NCBI GenBank assembly: GCA_036752345.1
Contig: DAIOSV010000004.1
Span: 22,730 to 86,729 of the forward strand
Direction of reading: 5' to 3'
From: UBA1715 sp036752345
Lineage (GTDB): Bacteria; Bacteroidota; Bacteroidia; Bacteroidales; UBA1715
Length of the DNA: 64,000 nt
The translations under genes and the position numbers were made by a program. The notes under the pieces were generated by a model that was given only the letters and a program-made list of their open reading frames with translations, was not told the DNA's origin and made no database searches. Position 1 is the first letter of the stretch, and each line of letters begins with the position of its first letter. Of this stretch, positions 15,515-23,199 are shown one piece after another.

Positions 15515-17152
15515 TTAGTTACAACAACATAGTGGTTTCAATTGTTTAAAGAAATCATTGCCTTTATCATCAACTAAAATAAATGCAGGGAAGTCTTCAA
15601 CTACAATTTTCCAAATTGCTTCCATACCAAGTTCTGGATATTCTACGCATTCAATACTTTTAATGCTACTTTGTGAAAGCACAGCAGCCACACCGCCAAT
15701 AGTTCCAAGGTAGAATCCTCCGTGTTTCTTACAGGCGTTAGTCACTTCTTCGGTACGGTTACCTTTGGCAATCATAACGAGTGAAGCTCCATTTGCTTGG
15801 AATTCGTCAACATACGTGTCCATACGGTTTGCTGTAGTTGGGCCCATACTTCCGCAAGGATATCCTTGTGGCGTTTTTGCCGGTCCTGCATACAAAATAG
15901 GATGGTCTTTAAAGTATGATGGCACTCCTTCTCCTGCGTCAAGACGAGCTTTCAGTTTCGCATGTGCAATGTCGCGTGCAACGATGATAGTTCCTTTCAA
16001 ATTGATACGAGTAGAAACCGGATATTTTGAAAGTTCTTTACGAACTGCATCAATACCTTTGTCAAGGTCAATTTCTATACCTTTACAGCCTTCGCCTGCT
16101 TTGCAGTATTCTTTAGGAATAAGTTCACTTGGGTTTTCGTCCATTTTTTCTAACCAAACACCATCGGCATTGATTTTTGCTTTAATATTACGGTCGGCAG
16201 AACAACTTACGCCCATACCAATAGGACAGCTTGCGCCGTGGCGTGGCAAACGGACAACGCGAATGTCGTGTGCTAAATATTTTCCGCCGAATTGTGCTCC
16301 AAGTCCAATATTGTGCGCTTCTTTGAGTAATTTTTTCTCTAAATCAATGTCGCGGAAAGCGCGTCCTGATGCGTTTCCGGTAGTTGGTAGACTGTCGTAG
16401 TATTTTATGCTGGCAAGTTTTACGGTGAGCAAGTTTTTCTCAGCCGAAGTTCCGCCAATAACGAATGCAATATGGTATGGAGGGCACGCTGCCGTTCCCA
16501 ATGTCTTCATTTTTTCAACAAGGAAAGGAAGCAATGTGTCTTCATTTTGAATGGTAGCTTTTGTCATCGGGTAGAAGTAGGTTTTGTTTGCCGAACCACC
16601 ACCTTTTGCAACCATTATAAATTTATATTCATCACCTTCGGTAGCTTCAATGTCTATTTGAGCCGGAAGGTTACATTTTGTGTTTACTTCGTCATACATA
16701 TTGAGAGCAGCATTCTGCGAATAACGAAGGTTGTCGTTCACGAACGTGTTGTAAACGCCTTTTGAAAGCGCTTCTTCATCGTCAAAACCGGTCCAAACTT
16801 GTTGACCTTTTTCTCCATGTATAATAGCGGTACCGGTGTCTTGGCAAAAAGGCAATACGCCTTTTACTGCGGTTTCGGCATTACGCAAAAATTGCAATGC
16901 AACGTATTTATCATTTTCACTTGCTTCTGGGTCTTCCAATATTGCTGCAACTTGTTTGTTGTGCTCGCGGCGCAACATAAATTCTACATCGTGAAATGCT
17001 TGTTGTGACAGCAAGGAAAGAGCTTCTTTACTCACTTTTAGAATTTTGTGACCTTCAAATTCGCTTACACTCACACCGTCTTTACTGAGAAGTCGGTACT
17101 CTGTGTCATCGTTGCCCAATTGAAACATTGGTTCGTAATGAAATTCTGCCAT
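15515..17152 (-). CDS. class I (iron-sulfur) fumarate hydratase
   Basis: 545 residues, full length for FumA/FumB-type enzymes. It interconverts fumarate and L-malate in the cytosol, here likely in the reductive branch to succinate. The N-terminal alpha domain has the Fe-S ligand region (VLPFCQDTGTAII), continuing GGGSANKTYFYPM, GTAACPPYHIAFVIGGTSAE and SCPIGMGVSCSADR. The C-terminal beta domain has YAGPAKTPQGYPCGSMGPTT and the VMIAKGNR stretch. The Cys ligands expected for the 4Fe-4S cluster are present. The [4Fe-4S] class fits an anaerobe. It is monocistronic with a terminator downstream. Confidence 0.95.
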   Translation of the reverse strand: MAEFHYEPMFQLGNDDTEYRLLSKDGVSVSEFEGHKILKVSKEALSLLSQQAFHDVEFMLRREHNKQVAAILEDPEASENDKYVALQFLRNAETAVKGVLPFCQDTGTAIIHGEKGQQVWTGFDDEEALSKGVYNTFVNDNLRYSQNAALNMYDEVNTKCNLPAQIDIEATEGDEYKFIMVAKGGGSANKTYFYPMTKATIQNEDTLLPFLVEKMKTLGTAACPPYHIAFVIGGTSAEKNLLTVKLASIKYYDSLPTTGNASGRAFRDIDLEKKLLKEAHNIGLGAQFGGKYLAHDIRVVRLPRHGASCPIGMGVSCSADRNIKAKINADGVWLEKMDENPSELIPKEYCKAGEGCKGIEIDLDKGIDAVRKELSKYPVSTRINLKGTIIVARDIAHAKLKARLDAGEGVPSYFKDHPILYAGPAKTPQGYPCGSMGPTTANRMDTYVDEFQANGASLVMIAKGNRTEEVTNACKKHGGFYLGTIGGVAAVLSQSSIKSIECVEYPELGMEAIWKIVVEDFPAFILVDDKGNDFFKQLKPLCCCN

Positions 17153-17230
17153 ATTTTGTTATTGTTTTATATTGTTGTTTTTTGTCAACGGCTACGTAGA
17201 ATAATAGCAACCGTTTTGTCAGGTTTTGTC

Positions 17231-17566
17231 TTATTTGCTATGTTCGGGAACGACAGCAAGAAATATCAAATCTTGAGTGCCACAGTTTATGATGCTATGT
17301 TCTTGACCTTGTGGGCAATAATGTACATCGCCAGCTTTGAGAGGACAAACTGTACCATCGCAGAGCACTTTGCCTGAGCCTTCGAGAATGTACACTGTTT
17401 CACTATTTGTTTCGTGTTTGTGCATTCCAATTGACGCATCGGGAACAAGTCGTATGCGCATTATTTTGTTTGTACCGTCGCTGAATGCTTGTATGATGGC
17501 CGATTTTTCGCCACCTTTGAAATTCTTTTCCTCCTTCTCGGGAATGGTATTAAAAGCAATATTCAT
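17231..17566 (-). CDS. single-domain cupin protein
   Basis: A 111-residue small beta-barrel. Metal-binding cupin motif 1 is near residues 45-66 (GMHKHETNSETVYILEGSG: two His and Glu) and motif 2 at about 76-95 (LKAGDVHYCPQGQEHSIIN: His). The fold is clear, but substrate and reaction are not; small cupins of this kind include sugar or small-molecule binding proteins and simple isomerases. It stands alone between fumarase and the divergent ammonia-lyase gene. Confidence 0.85.
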   Translation of the reverse strand: MNIAFNTIPEKEEKNFKGGEKSAIIQAFSDGTNKIMRIRLVPDASIGMHKHETNSETVYILEGSGKVLCDGTVCPLKAGDVHYCPQGQEHSIINCGTQDLIFLAVVPEHSK

Positions 17567-17693
17567 TGTTCTAAATATTTATTTCGTAAAATTAACACAA
17601 ATTCTTGTATGTGAAACACTCCATGTCGTTTTTTATAAAGTAACCAAAACGTAATGTTTTGGAGTTATCTGTTTTCTATCTTAACAATTTGTT

Positions 17694-17701
17694 TACATTT
17701 G
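17694..17701 (+). promoter_or_regulatory. -7 promoter element of the ammonia-lyase operon
   Basis: TACATTTG, an exact TAnnTTTG match, 37 bp upstream of the ammonia-lyase ATG. A T-rich stretch (17672-17675) lies about 18 bp upstream where the -33 element is expected. Confidence 0.6.
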
Positions 17702-17738
17702 CATTAATTCATTATTGAAGAGTTAAACTTTTTTTTTA

Positions 17739-19253
17739 ATGGTAACCTTAGAAAAAATCCAGTCAATAGTTTTTGATAGTAATCGTTTGAATATCAGTAA
17801 AAAAGAGACTGAGAAAATAATAGAAAGCTATTCTTTTTTAGAACAATTTTCAAAAGACAAAGTTATTTACGGAATCAATACGGGTTTTGGCCCAATGGCT
17901 CAGTACCGTGTGAGCGACAAAGATTTAAATGACTTACAATATAACATAGTTCGCTCACATTCCTGCGGTGCTGGCAAACCATTATCGGAACTGTGCGTAC
18001 GTGCTGCAATGTATGCTCGCTATCTTACTTTTGTTCAAGGGAAATCGGGTATTCATATTGATTGCGCTATTCAGCTTAAAGAGTTTTTGAATCGTGGTAT
18101 TTACCCATTTATTCCGGAACATGGAAGCGTTGGTGCAAGTGGCGATTTGGTGCAGCTATCGCACATGGCTTTAACCTTGATTGGAGAAGGTTTTGTGTTT
18201 TATAAAGGTGAAAAACGTCCGACTGCCGAAGTGTTGAAACAAGAGAAATTACAACCGCTCAAATTGCGTGGTCGTGATGGCTTGTCAATCGTGAATGGCA
18301 CAGCATGTATGTCGGGAATAGCATTTGTAAATCTTGTCTATTCTCAAAAATTATTGCATTGGTCGTTACTATTTTCTTCTTTGATGAACGAAATTGCAGG
18401 TTCATATGATGATTTTTTGAGTCCGGCGTTGAACAATATAAAATTACACGAAGGTCAGCAGAACGTTGCTGCTACAATGCGTGAAATCCTTAAAGGAAGC
18501 AAATGTTTGCGCGATCGTCAGGCTGAATTGTATGCGCAGAAAACCACCACAATGCATTTTTCTGACGACAAAAAAGTTCAACCATACTATTCGTTGCGTT
18601 GCGTTCCACAAGTATTAGGACCAATTTCTGATGAAATTGACAATGCGGCAAAAGTCATCGTAAACGAATTTAATTCGGTTGACGATAACCCTATTGTTGA
18701 TGTAGAAACGAAAAACGTATATCACGGCGGGAATTTCCACGGAGATTATATTTCATACGAAATGGATAAGTTGAAAATTGGTGTTACGAAAATGACAATA
18801 CTCAACGAACGCCAATTAAATTACTTGTTCCACGACAGAATTAATGGAATTTTGCCCCCATTTGTGAATTTGGGAAAATTAGGATTGAATTATGGTTTGC
18901 AAGCGGCCCAATTTACCGCTACGTCAACTACAGCAGAATGCCAAACATTGTCAAACCCGATGAGTGTGCATACCATTCCAAACAACAATGACAATCAGGA
19001 TATTGTATCAATGGGAACGAATTCGGCTTTAATTGCAAAACACATTATAGAAAATTCTTTCCAAGTTGCCGCAATTCATTCTATGGCATTGGCTCAAGCG
19101 GTAGATTGTTTGAAAATACAAGATAAATTGTCGCCGGTAACTCGTGCGTTCTATGAAGATATTCGAAAAATTGTTCCTATATTTGTTGAAGATATGCCAA
19201 AGTATGAGGAAATTGCGACTTTAATAACATATTTGAAAAACGTAAATATATAA
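17739..19253 (+). CDS. aromatic amino acid ammonia-lyase (HAL/TAL family)
   Basis: 504 residues. It eliminates ammonia from His or Tyr. The electrophilic MIO cofactor forms from Ala133-Ser134-Gly135 (GSVGASGDLVQLSHM). Catalytic Tyr44 lies in INTGFGPMA context, and the motifs FNSVDDNPIVD and TAECQTLSNP are conserved. Selectivity position SH (73-74, VRSHSCG) fits histidine or tyrosine rather than phenylalanine. The following fabG and ketosynthase genes favour a tyrosine ammonia-lyase making 4-coumarate as starter for an aryl polyene or flexirubin pigment, as in known Bacteroidota clusters. Histidine degradation is less likely because no hutU, hutI or ftcD genes are near. Confidence 0.88.
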   Translation: MVTLEKIQSIVFDSNRLNISKKETEKIIESYSFLEQFSKDKVIYGINTGFGPMAQYRVSDKDLNDLQYNIVRSHSCGAGKPLSELCVRAAMYARYLTFVQGKSGIHIDCAIQLKEFLNRGIYPFIPEHGSVGASGDLVQLSHMALTLIGEGFVFYKGEKRPTAEVLKQEKLQPLKLRGRDGLSIVNGTACMSGIAFVNLVYSQKLLHWSLLFSSLMNEIAGSYDDFLSPALNNIKLHEGQQNVAATMREILKGSKCLRDRQAELYAQKTTTMHFSDDKKVQPYYSLRCVPQVLGPISDEIDNAAKVIVNEFNSVDDNPIVDVETKNVYHGGNFHGDYISYEMDKLKIGVTKMTILNERQLNYLFHDRINGILPPFVNLGKLGLNYGLQAAQFTATSTTAECQTLSNPMSVHTIPNNNDNQDIVSMGTNSALIAKHIIENSFQVAAIHSMALAQAVDCLKIQDKLSPVTRAFYEDIRKIVPIFVEDMPKYEEIATLITYLKNVNI

Positions 19254-19256
19254 TTA

Positions 19257-19985
19257 ATGAAATACGCATTAGTAACCGGAGGATCGCGCGGAATAGGTCG
19301 TGCAATAAGTATAACACTCGCAAAAGAGGGATATGCTGTTATTGTTAATTACCATACAAACGAGCAAGCTGCTCTCGAAGTAAAACAAATAATAGAAGCA
19401 GATGGTGGACATGCAGAATTGTTGCCTTTTGATGTATCTGATGAAAAATCGGTAGACGCAGCAATTTTATCGTGGCAAGAGTCGCATTCTAACGAATATA
19501 TAGAAGTGTTGGTCAACAATGCAGGAATTAAAAAAGATGCTTTGCTCGTTTTTATGCAAACTGACGCATGGAATAATGTATTGCGCACCAATCTTGATTC
19601 TTTCTTTTTTGTAACTCGTCGAGTACTAAAAAATATGATACCGAAACGCAACGGACGCATTATCAATGTGGCATCGTTGTCGGGAATCAAAGGATTGGCA
19701 GGCCAAGCTAATTACTCAGCTGCCAAAGCAGGATTGATTGGCGCAACAAAAGCTCTTGCTCAAGAAATCGGTTCACGAAAAATTACCGTAAATGCCGTAG
19801 CTCCTGGTTTCATTGCAACAGATATGACACAAGATTTACCTGAGGCTGAATTGAAAAAAATGATTCCCGCAGGTCGATTCGGGACCCCTGAAGAAGTAGC
19901 CAGTTTGGTTGCATTTTTGGCTTCTGAAAACGCTGCATATATTAATGGCGAGGTTATTTCTATTAATGGCGGTTTATATACATAA
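19257..19985 (+). CDS. 3-oxoacyl-ACP reductase (FabG-like SDR)
   Basis: 242-residue short-chain dehydrogenase that would reduce 3-ketoacyl-ACP with NADPH. The cofactor motif TGGSRGIG is at 7-14, NNAG near 88, and the catalytic Ser (NVASLSG) with YSAAK lies near 140-157. The FabG-typical ending is present (AYINGEVISINGGLYT). It starts 3 bp after the ammonia-lyase stop, so it is co-translated. This placement suggests a dedicated pathway copy rather than the fatty-acid housekeeping FabG. Confidence 0.92.
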   Translation: MKYALVTGGSRGIGRAISITLAKEGYAVIVNYHTNEQAALEVKQIIEADGGHAELLPFDVSDEKSVDAAILSWQESHSNEYIEVLVNNAGIKKDALLVFMQTDAWNNVLRTNLDSFFFVTRRVLKNMIPKRNGRIINVASLSGIKGLAGQANYSAAKAGLIGATKALAQEIGSRKITVNAVAPGFIATDMTQDLPEAELKKMIPAGRFGTPEEVASLVAFLASENAAYINGEVISINGGLYT

Positions 19986-20021
19986 TGGTGAAACACTGAG
20001 TATTAATTAAAAATAGAAGAG

Positions 20022-20558
20022 ATGAAAAAAGTTTTGGTAACAATTTTAGCCTTAATCGGTACTGTGATATCGGTTTCAGCACAAGAGCTTGAACAGAAAA
20101 TAAAAATTCCAGAAGGATATCAAGGATTTTTGGAACAAGGTACCCGTTATCATTTTTGGGGAGACGAAACAAGTTCTGTAGATGTTTCAACAACTCATGG
20201 ATTTTATTTTAATGGTCACACCTATGCAGGTATCGGAATTGGAATCTCTGCCGGACGTGAGCATACATTAGTTCCTGTATACACATCAATCAAGCATGTG
20301 TTTTATAACGATAGATATATTTCTCCGGTTGGGCAAGTTCGTTTGGGCTCATATTTAGGCGATGATTTTGGAACATATGCCGATCTTGCTGTAGGAGTTC
20401 GCTTTGCTACCAAACGTGATTTTGCATTGACAATTTCTGCTGCAGTTTCTTATTTTGAGCCATTCAAAGAAGAAGTGTGGAACTGGGAAACGAGTACAAC
20501 CGAATCAGAAACAGTTGATTTTACAGGAGCTTCATTGCGATTCGGTATTGAGTGGTAG
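20022..20558 (+). CDS. small outer-membrane beta-barrel-like protein
   Basis: 178 residues: signal peptide MKKVLVTILALIGTVISVSA, then alternating aromatic/polar beta strands (HGFYFNGHTYAGIGIGISAG, VYTSIKHVFYN, YADLAVGVRFATKR, ALTISAAVSYF). It ends in aromatic residues (LRFGIEW), as expected for an 8-stranded outer-membrane barrel. No specific family is recognised. It lies between fabG and the ketosynthase in one transcript, so a role in placing or anchoring the pathway product in the outer membrane is possible but unproven. Confidence 0.75.
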   Translation: MKKVLVTILALIGTVISVSAQELEQKIKIPEGYQGFLEQGTRYHFWGDETSSVDVSTTHGFYFNGHTYAGIGIGISAGREHTLVPVYTSIKHVFYNDRYISPVGQVRLGSYLGDDFGTYADLAVGVRFATKRDFALTISAAVSYFEPFKEEVWNWETSTTESETVDFTGASLRFGIEW

Positions 20559-20594
20559 TAGTTTTATAATTGTGTTTTTTACTGAAGATAACCA

Positions 20595-21815
20595 ATGGCG
20601 AAAAGAGTAGTGGTCACGGGAATGGGTATCTATTCCTGTATTGGAAAAAATTTAGACGAGGTAACCAAATCGTTACGTGAGGGAAAGTCGGGAATTGGAA
20701 TAGATCCAAAGAGAACGGAATATGGGTATCGTTCACCATTAACCGGAATTGTAGAACATCCTCAATTGAAAGGAGTACTAGACCGTCGGTTGCGTGTTTG
20801 TTTACCCGAACAAGGAGAATATGCCTATATGGCAACTGTTGAAGCTCTAAAAAATGCCAATATAGATATAGATTACCTCTCAAACAATGAGGTTGGTGTT
20901 TTATACGGAAACGATTCTTCTGCACAAGCAGTTATAGAAGCTCATACAATAGCAATGGAAAAAAAAGACACAACCTTGATGGGGTCAGGTGCCATTTTCC
21001 AGTCTATGAATTCTTCTGTGACAATGAATCTTTCAACTATTTTCAAATTGCGAGGAATAAACATGACAATCAGTGCCGCCTGTGCCAGTGGTTCTCATTC
21101 CATAGGTTTGGGTGCTATGTTTATCCGTCAAGGTTTGCAAGACATGATAGTGTGTGGAGGAGCCCAAGAAACCAACTATCTTTCCATGGGTAGTTTTGAT
21201 GGCATCAGTGCTTTTTCTGTTCGCACCGATGAGCCTACCAAAGCTTCACGCCCGTTTGATGCTTCACGCGATGGTTTAGTGCCAAGTGGTGGTGCAGCAA
21301 CCGTTATTCTTGAAGATTACGACCACGCTGTTAGTCGTGGAGCAACTATCTTGGCTGAAGTTGTTGGATATGGCTTCTCATCAAATGGTGCAAATATCTC
21401 ACAACCAAGCGATAGCGGTTCTAAAATAGCAATGGAACGTGCGTTACGTGATGCCGGTTTGCAAATTGGTGACATTGATTACGTTAATGCTCATGCTACT
21501 TCAACGGTACAAGGTGATATGTATGAAGCTATGGCGCTTGATTCATTGTTTGGAACCGTTCGTCCATGGATTAGTTCTACAAAATCAATGACGGGACATG
21601 AATGCTGGATGGCAGGCGCAAGCGAAATGATATATTCTATTCTTATGATGCAAAATTCATTTATTGCGCCGAATATCAATTTTGAATCTCCCGATGAGTT
21701 TTCTAAAAACTTGCGCATAGCAGTCGAGCCAGTGGCAAAGGATATTGATGTGTTTTTGTCAAATTCTTTTGGCTTCGGAGGAACAAATAGTGCATTAGTA
21801 GTAAAAAAAATATAA
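20595..21815 (+). CDS. beta-ketoacyl-ACP synthase, FabB-like
   Basis: 406 residues. It should condense an acyl or aryl starter with malonyl-ACP. The sequence tracks E. coli FabB from VVVTGMGIYSCIG to NSFGFGGTNSALV. The active-site Cys163 lies in SAACASGSHS. The two catalytic His are in NAHATST (about 300) and SMTGHECWMAG (about 334). The starter-pocket region (YGNDSSAQ) differs from FabB, consistent with specialised use. With the ammonia-lyase and FabG genes it resembles an aryl polyene/flexirubin cassette, but no ACP, dehydratase, ligase or acyltransferase genes are present here. Confidence 0.88.
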   Translation: MAKRVVVTGMGIYSCIGKNLDEVTKSLREGKSGIGIDPKRTEYGYRSPLTGIVEHPQLKGVLDRRLRVCLPEQGEYAYMATVEALKNANIDIDYLSNNEVGVLYGNDSSAQAVIEAHTIAMEKKDTTLMGSGAIFQSMNSSVTMNLSTIFKLRGINMTISAACASGSHSIGLGAMFIRQGLQDMIVCGGAQETNYLSMGSFDGISAFSVRTDEPTKASRPFDASRDGLVPSGGAATVILEDYDHAVSRGATILAEVVGYGFSSNGANISQPSDSGSKIAMERALRDAGLQIGDIDYVNAHATSTVQGDMYEAMALDSLFGTVRPWISSTKSMTGHECWMAGASEMIYSILMMQNSFIAPNINFESPDEFSKNLRIAVEPVAKDIDVFLSNSFGFGGTNSALVVKKI

Positions 21816-21826
21816 AATAAGTGCCC

Positions 21827-23128
21827 ATGAAAAGAGGTGTCATTCAAGGTATACTCATCCCTTTTTGTATTGTGTGTGTCTGTTGTGCAGGTAAAACGCA
21901 AGAATCTGATCCTATGATGGCGCAGGTTTACAAAATCTGTCCTAAAGCTGATGTGATAAATGTTGAACATAAAGTAGAGTCTACAGAAATTGAATTTTTG
22001 TGTGGGAAAGAACCTGTTTCTTTGGTGTTTGACAAACAGGGCACGCTTCTGTATAAAGAAACTGCGTATCGTCCCGATGAAGCTTTTCTTCGTAAGGTGC
22101 AGAAAAAAGTGCAAAAAACACATGCCGGTTGGACTATTGATGAATATTCATTGATAGAGACAAAAGATACTTCGTTTGTAAAATTAGAATTGTTGAAGCA
22201 TGGAGTTGAGGAAAGCATGTTCTTTACATTGGATGGCAAGTTTTATAAATTCAAAAGTTATGTGACTACCGAACCGTGGTCTGCTAAAGAGCTTAAGAAA
22301 TCTGCCTACAATTCAACATTACCATATGATTTTTTGAAACCGACGAAAATTATAGAGTTGGACGAAACATTGAAGGAAATTTCAGGTATTTCGGTAGTTG
22401 GTGACACTGCGGTGTTTTGTGTGCAAGACGAGTTGGGAGCTGTCTTTCATGTTAATTTAGGTGACAATTCAATGTCGTCGGTAGGCAGGTTTACTGATAT
22501 AGGCGATTTTGAGGATTTGGAAGTCGTTGGTGATAGTGTGGTAGTTTTGCGTAGCGATGGCTCGTTGTTCTCTTTTGATTTTGTTAATTTTAAAGGGAAG
22601 AGCAACCAAGTAATGTTGAATGTTCCTTGTATGAATTTAGAAGGATTATTCTATGATTCTAAAACTAAAAAATTCATAGTCACTTGCAAAGAGCCATCAC
22701 TAGAGCGCAGGCCGTCTTCGGAAAAACAAAAGAAGCAAGAGATAGCTATGAATGCCGAGCAGGAACGTGCAGTGTATTCGTTTGATAAAAATACGATTGT
22801 AAAACCCGAGAAAATTTTTTCTGTAAAGATTGGAGAGATTCGCAATCTTGTAAATCATTTATATGGAATGAAAGTAGAATGTTTTAATCCTTCTGCAATT
22901 GCAATTCATCCAATAACCAACGAAACGTATATTCTTTCTTCAGACCAGAGAATGATAGCAGTGTACAATGGTACTAGTCTTAAATCGGTATTTCTATTGC
23001 CTCCTGAAGATTACTACAAGCCGGAAGGTCTTGATTTTCTATCAAATGGTGATATGATCCTTTGTAGTGAAGGAGAAAAAAAAGGTGCGTTACAAGGACA
23101 AATTTTTGTTTTGAAAATGAAAAAGTAG
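21827..23128 (+). CDS. exported SdiA-regulated-like beta-propeller protein
   Basis: 433 residues from ATG 21827 (an in-frame GTG lies 6 bp upstream). The hydrophobic leader with a Cys cluster (IPFCIVCVCCAGK) could be a lipoprotein signal. Residues about 30-140 form a small alpha/beta domain. Residues 165-433 look like a propeller of the SdiA-regulated type (LDETLKEISGISVVGDT, DIGDFEDLEVVGDSVVVL, NLEGLFYDSKTKKFIVTC, FNPSAIAIHPITNETYIL, PEGLDFLSNGDMILCSEG). The function is unknown. It follows the ketosynthase by 11 bp and ends that operon at a strong terminator. Confidence 0.7.
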   Translation: MKRGVIQGILIPFCIVCVCCAGKTQESDPMMAQVYKICPKADVINVEHKVESTEIEFLCGKEPVSLVFDKQGTLLYKETAYRPDEAFLRKVQKKVQKTHAGWTIDEYSLIETKDTSFVKLELLKHGVEESMFFTLDGKFYKFKSYVTTEPWSAKELKKSAYNSTLPYDFLKPTKIIELDETLKEISGISVVGDTAVFCVQDELGAVFHVNLGDNSMSSVGRFTDIGDFEDLEVVGDSVVVLRSDGSLFSFDFVNFKGKSNQVMLNVPCMNLEGLFYDSKTKKFIVTCKEPSLERRPSSEKQKKQEIAMNAEQERAVYSFDKNTIVKPEKIFSVKIGEIRNLVNHLYGMKVECFNPSAIAIHPITNETYILSSDQRMIAVYNGTSLKSVFLLPPEDYYKPEGLDFLSNGDMILCSEGEKKGALQGQIFVLKMKK

Positions 23129-23149
23129 AAGTTCTTTGAACGAAATAAA

Positions 23150-23186
23150 AAAGGGCTGGAATTTCAATAATTCCAGCCCTTCTTGT
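23150..23186. terminator. bidirectional terminator between the ketosynthase operon and clpB
   Basis: AGGGCTGGAAT (23152-23162) and ATTCCAGCCCT (23170-23180) make a perfect 11-bp stem with a 7-nt loop. There is an A run before it and a T-rich stretch after it, so it can serve both converging transcripts. Confidence 0.9.
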
Positions 23187-23199
23187 TTGTGTGTATCGT

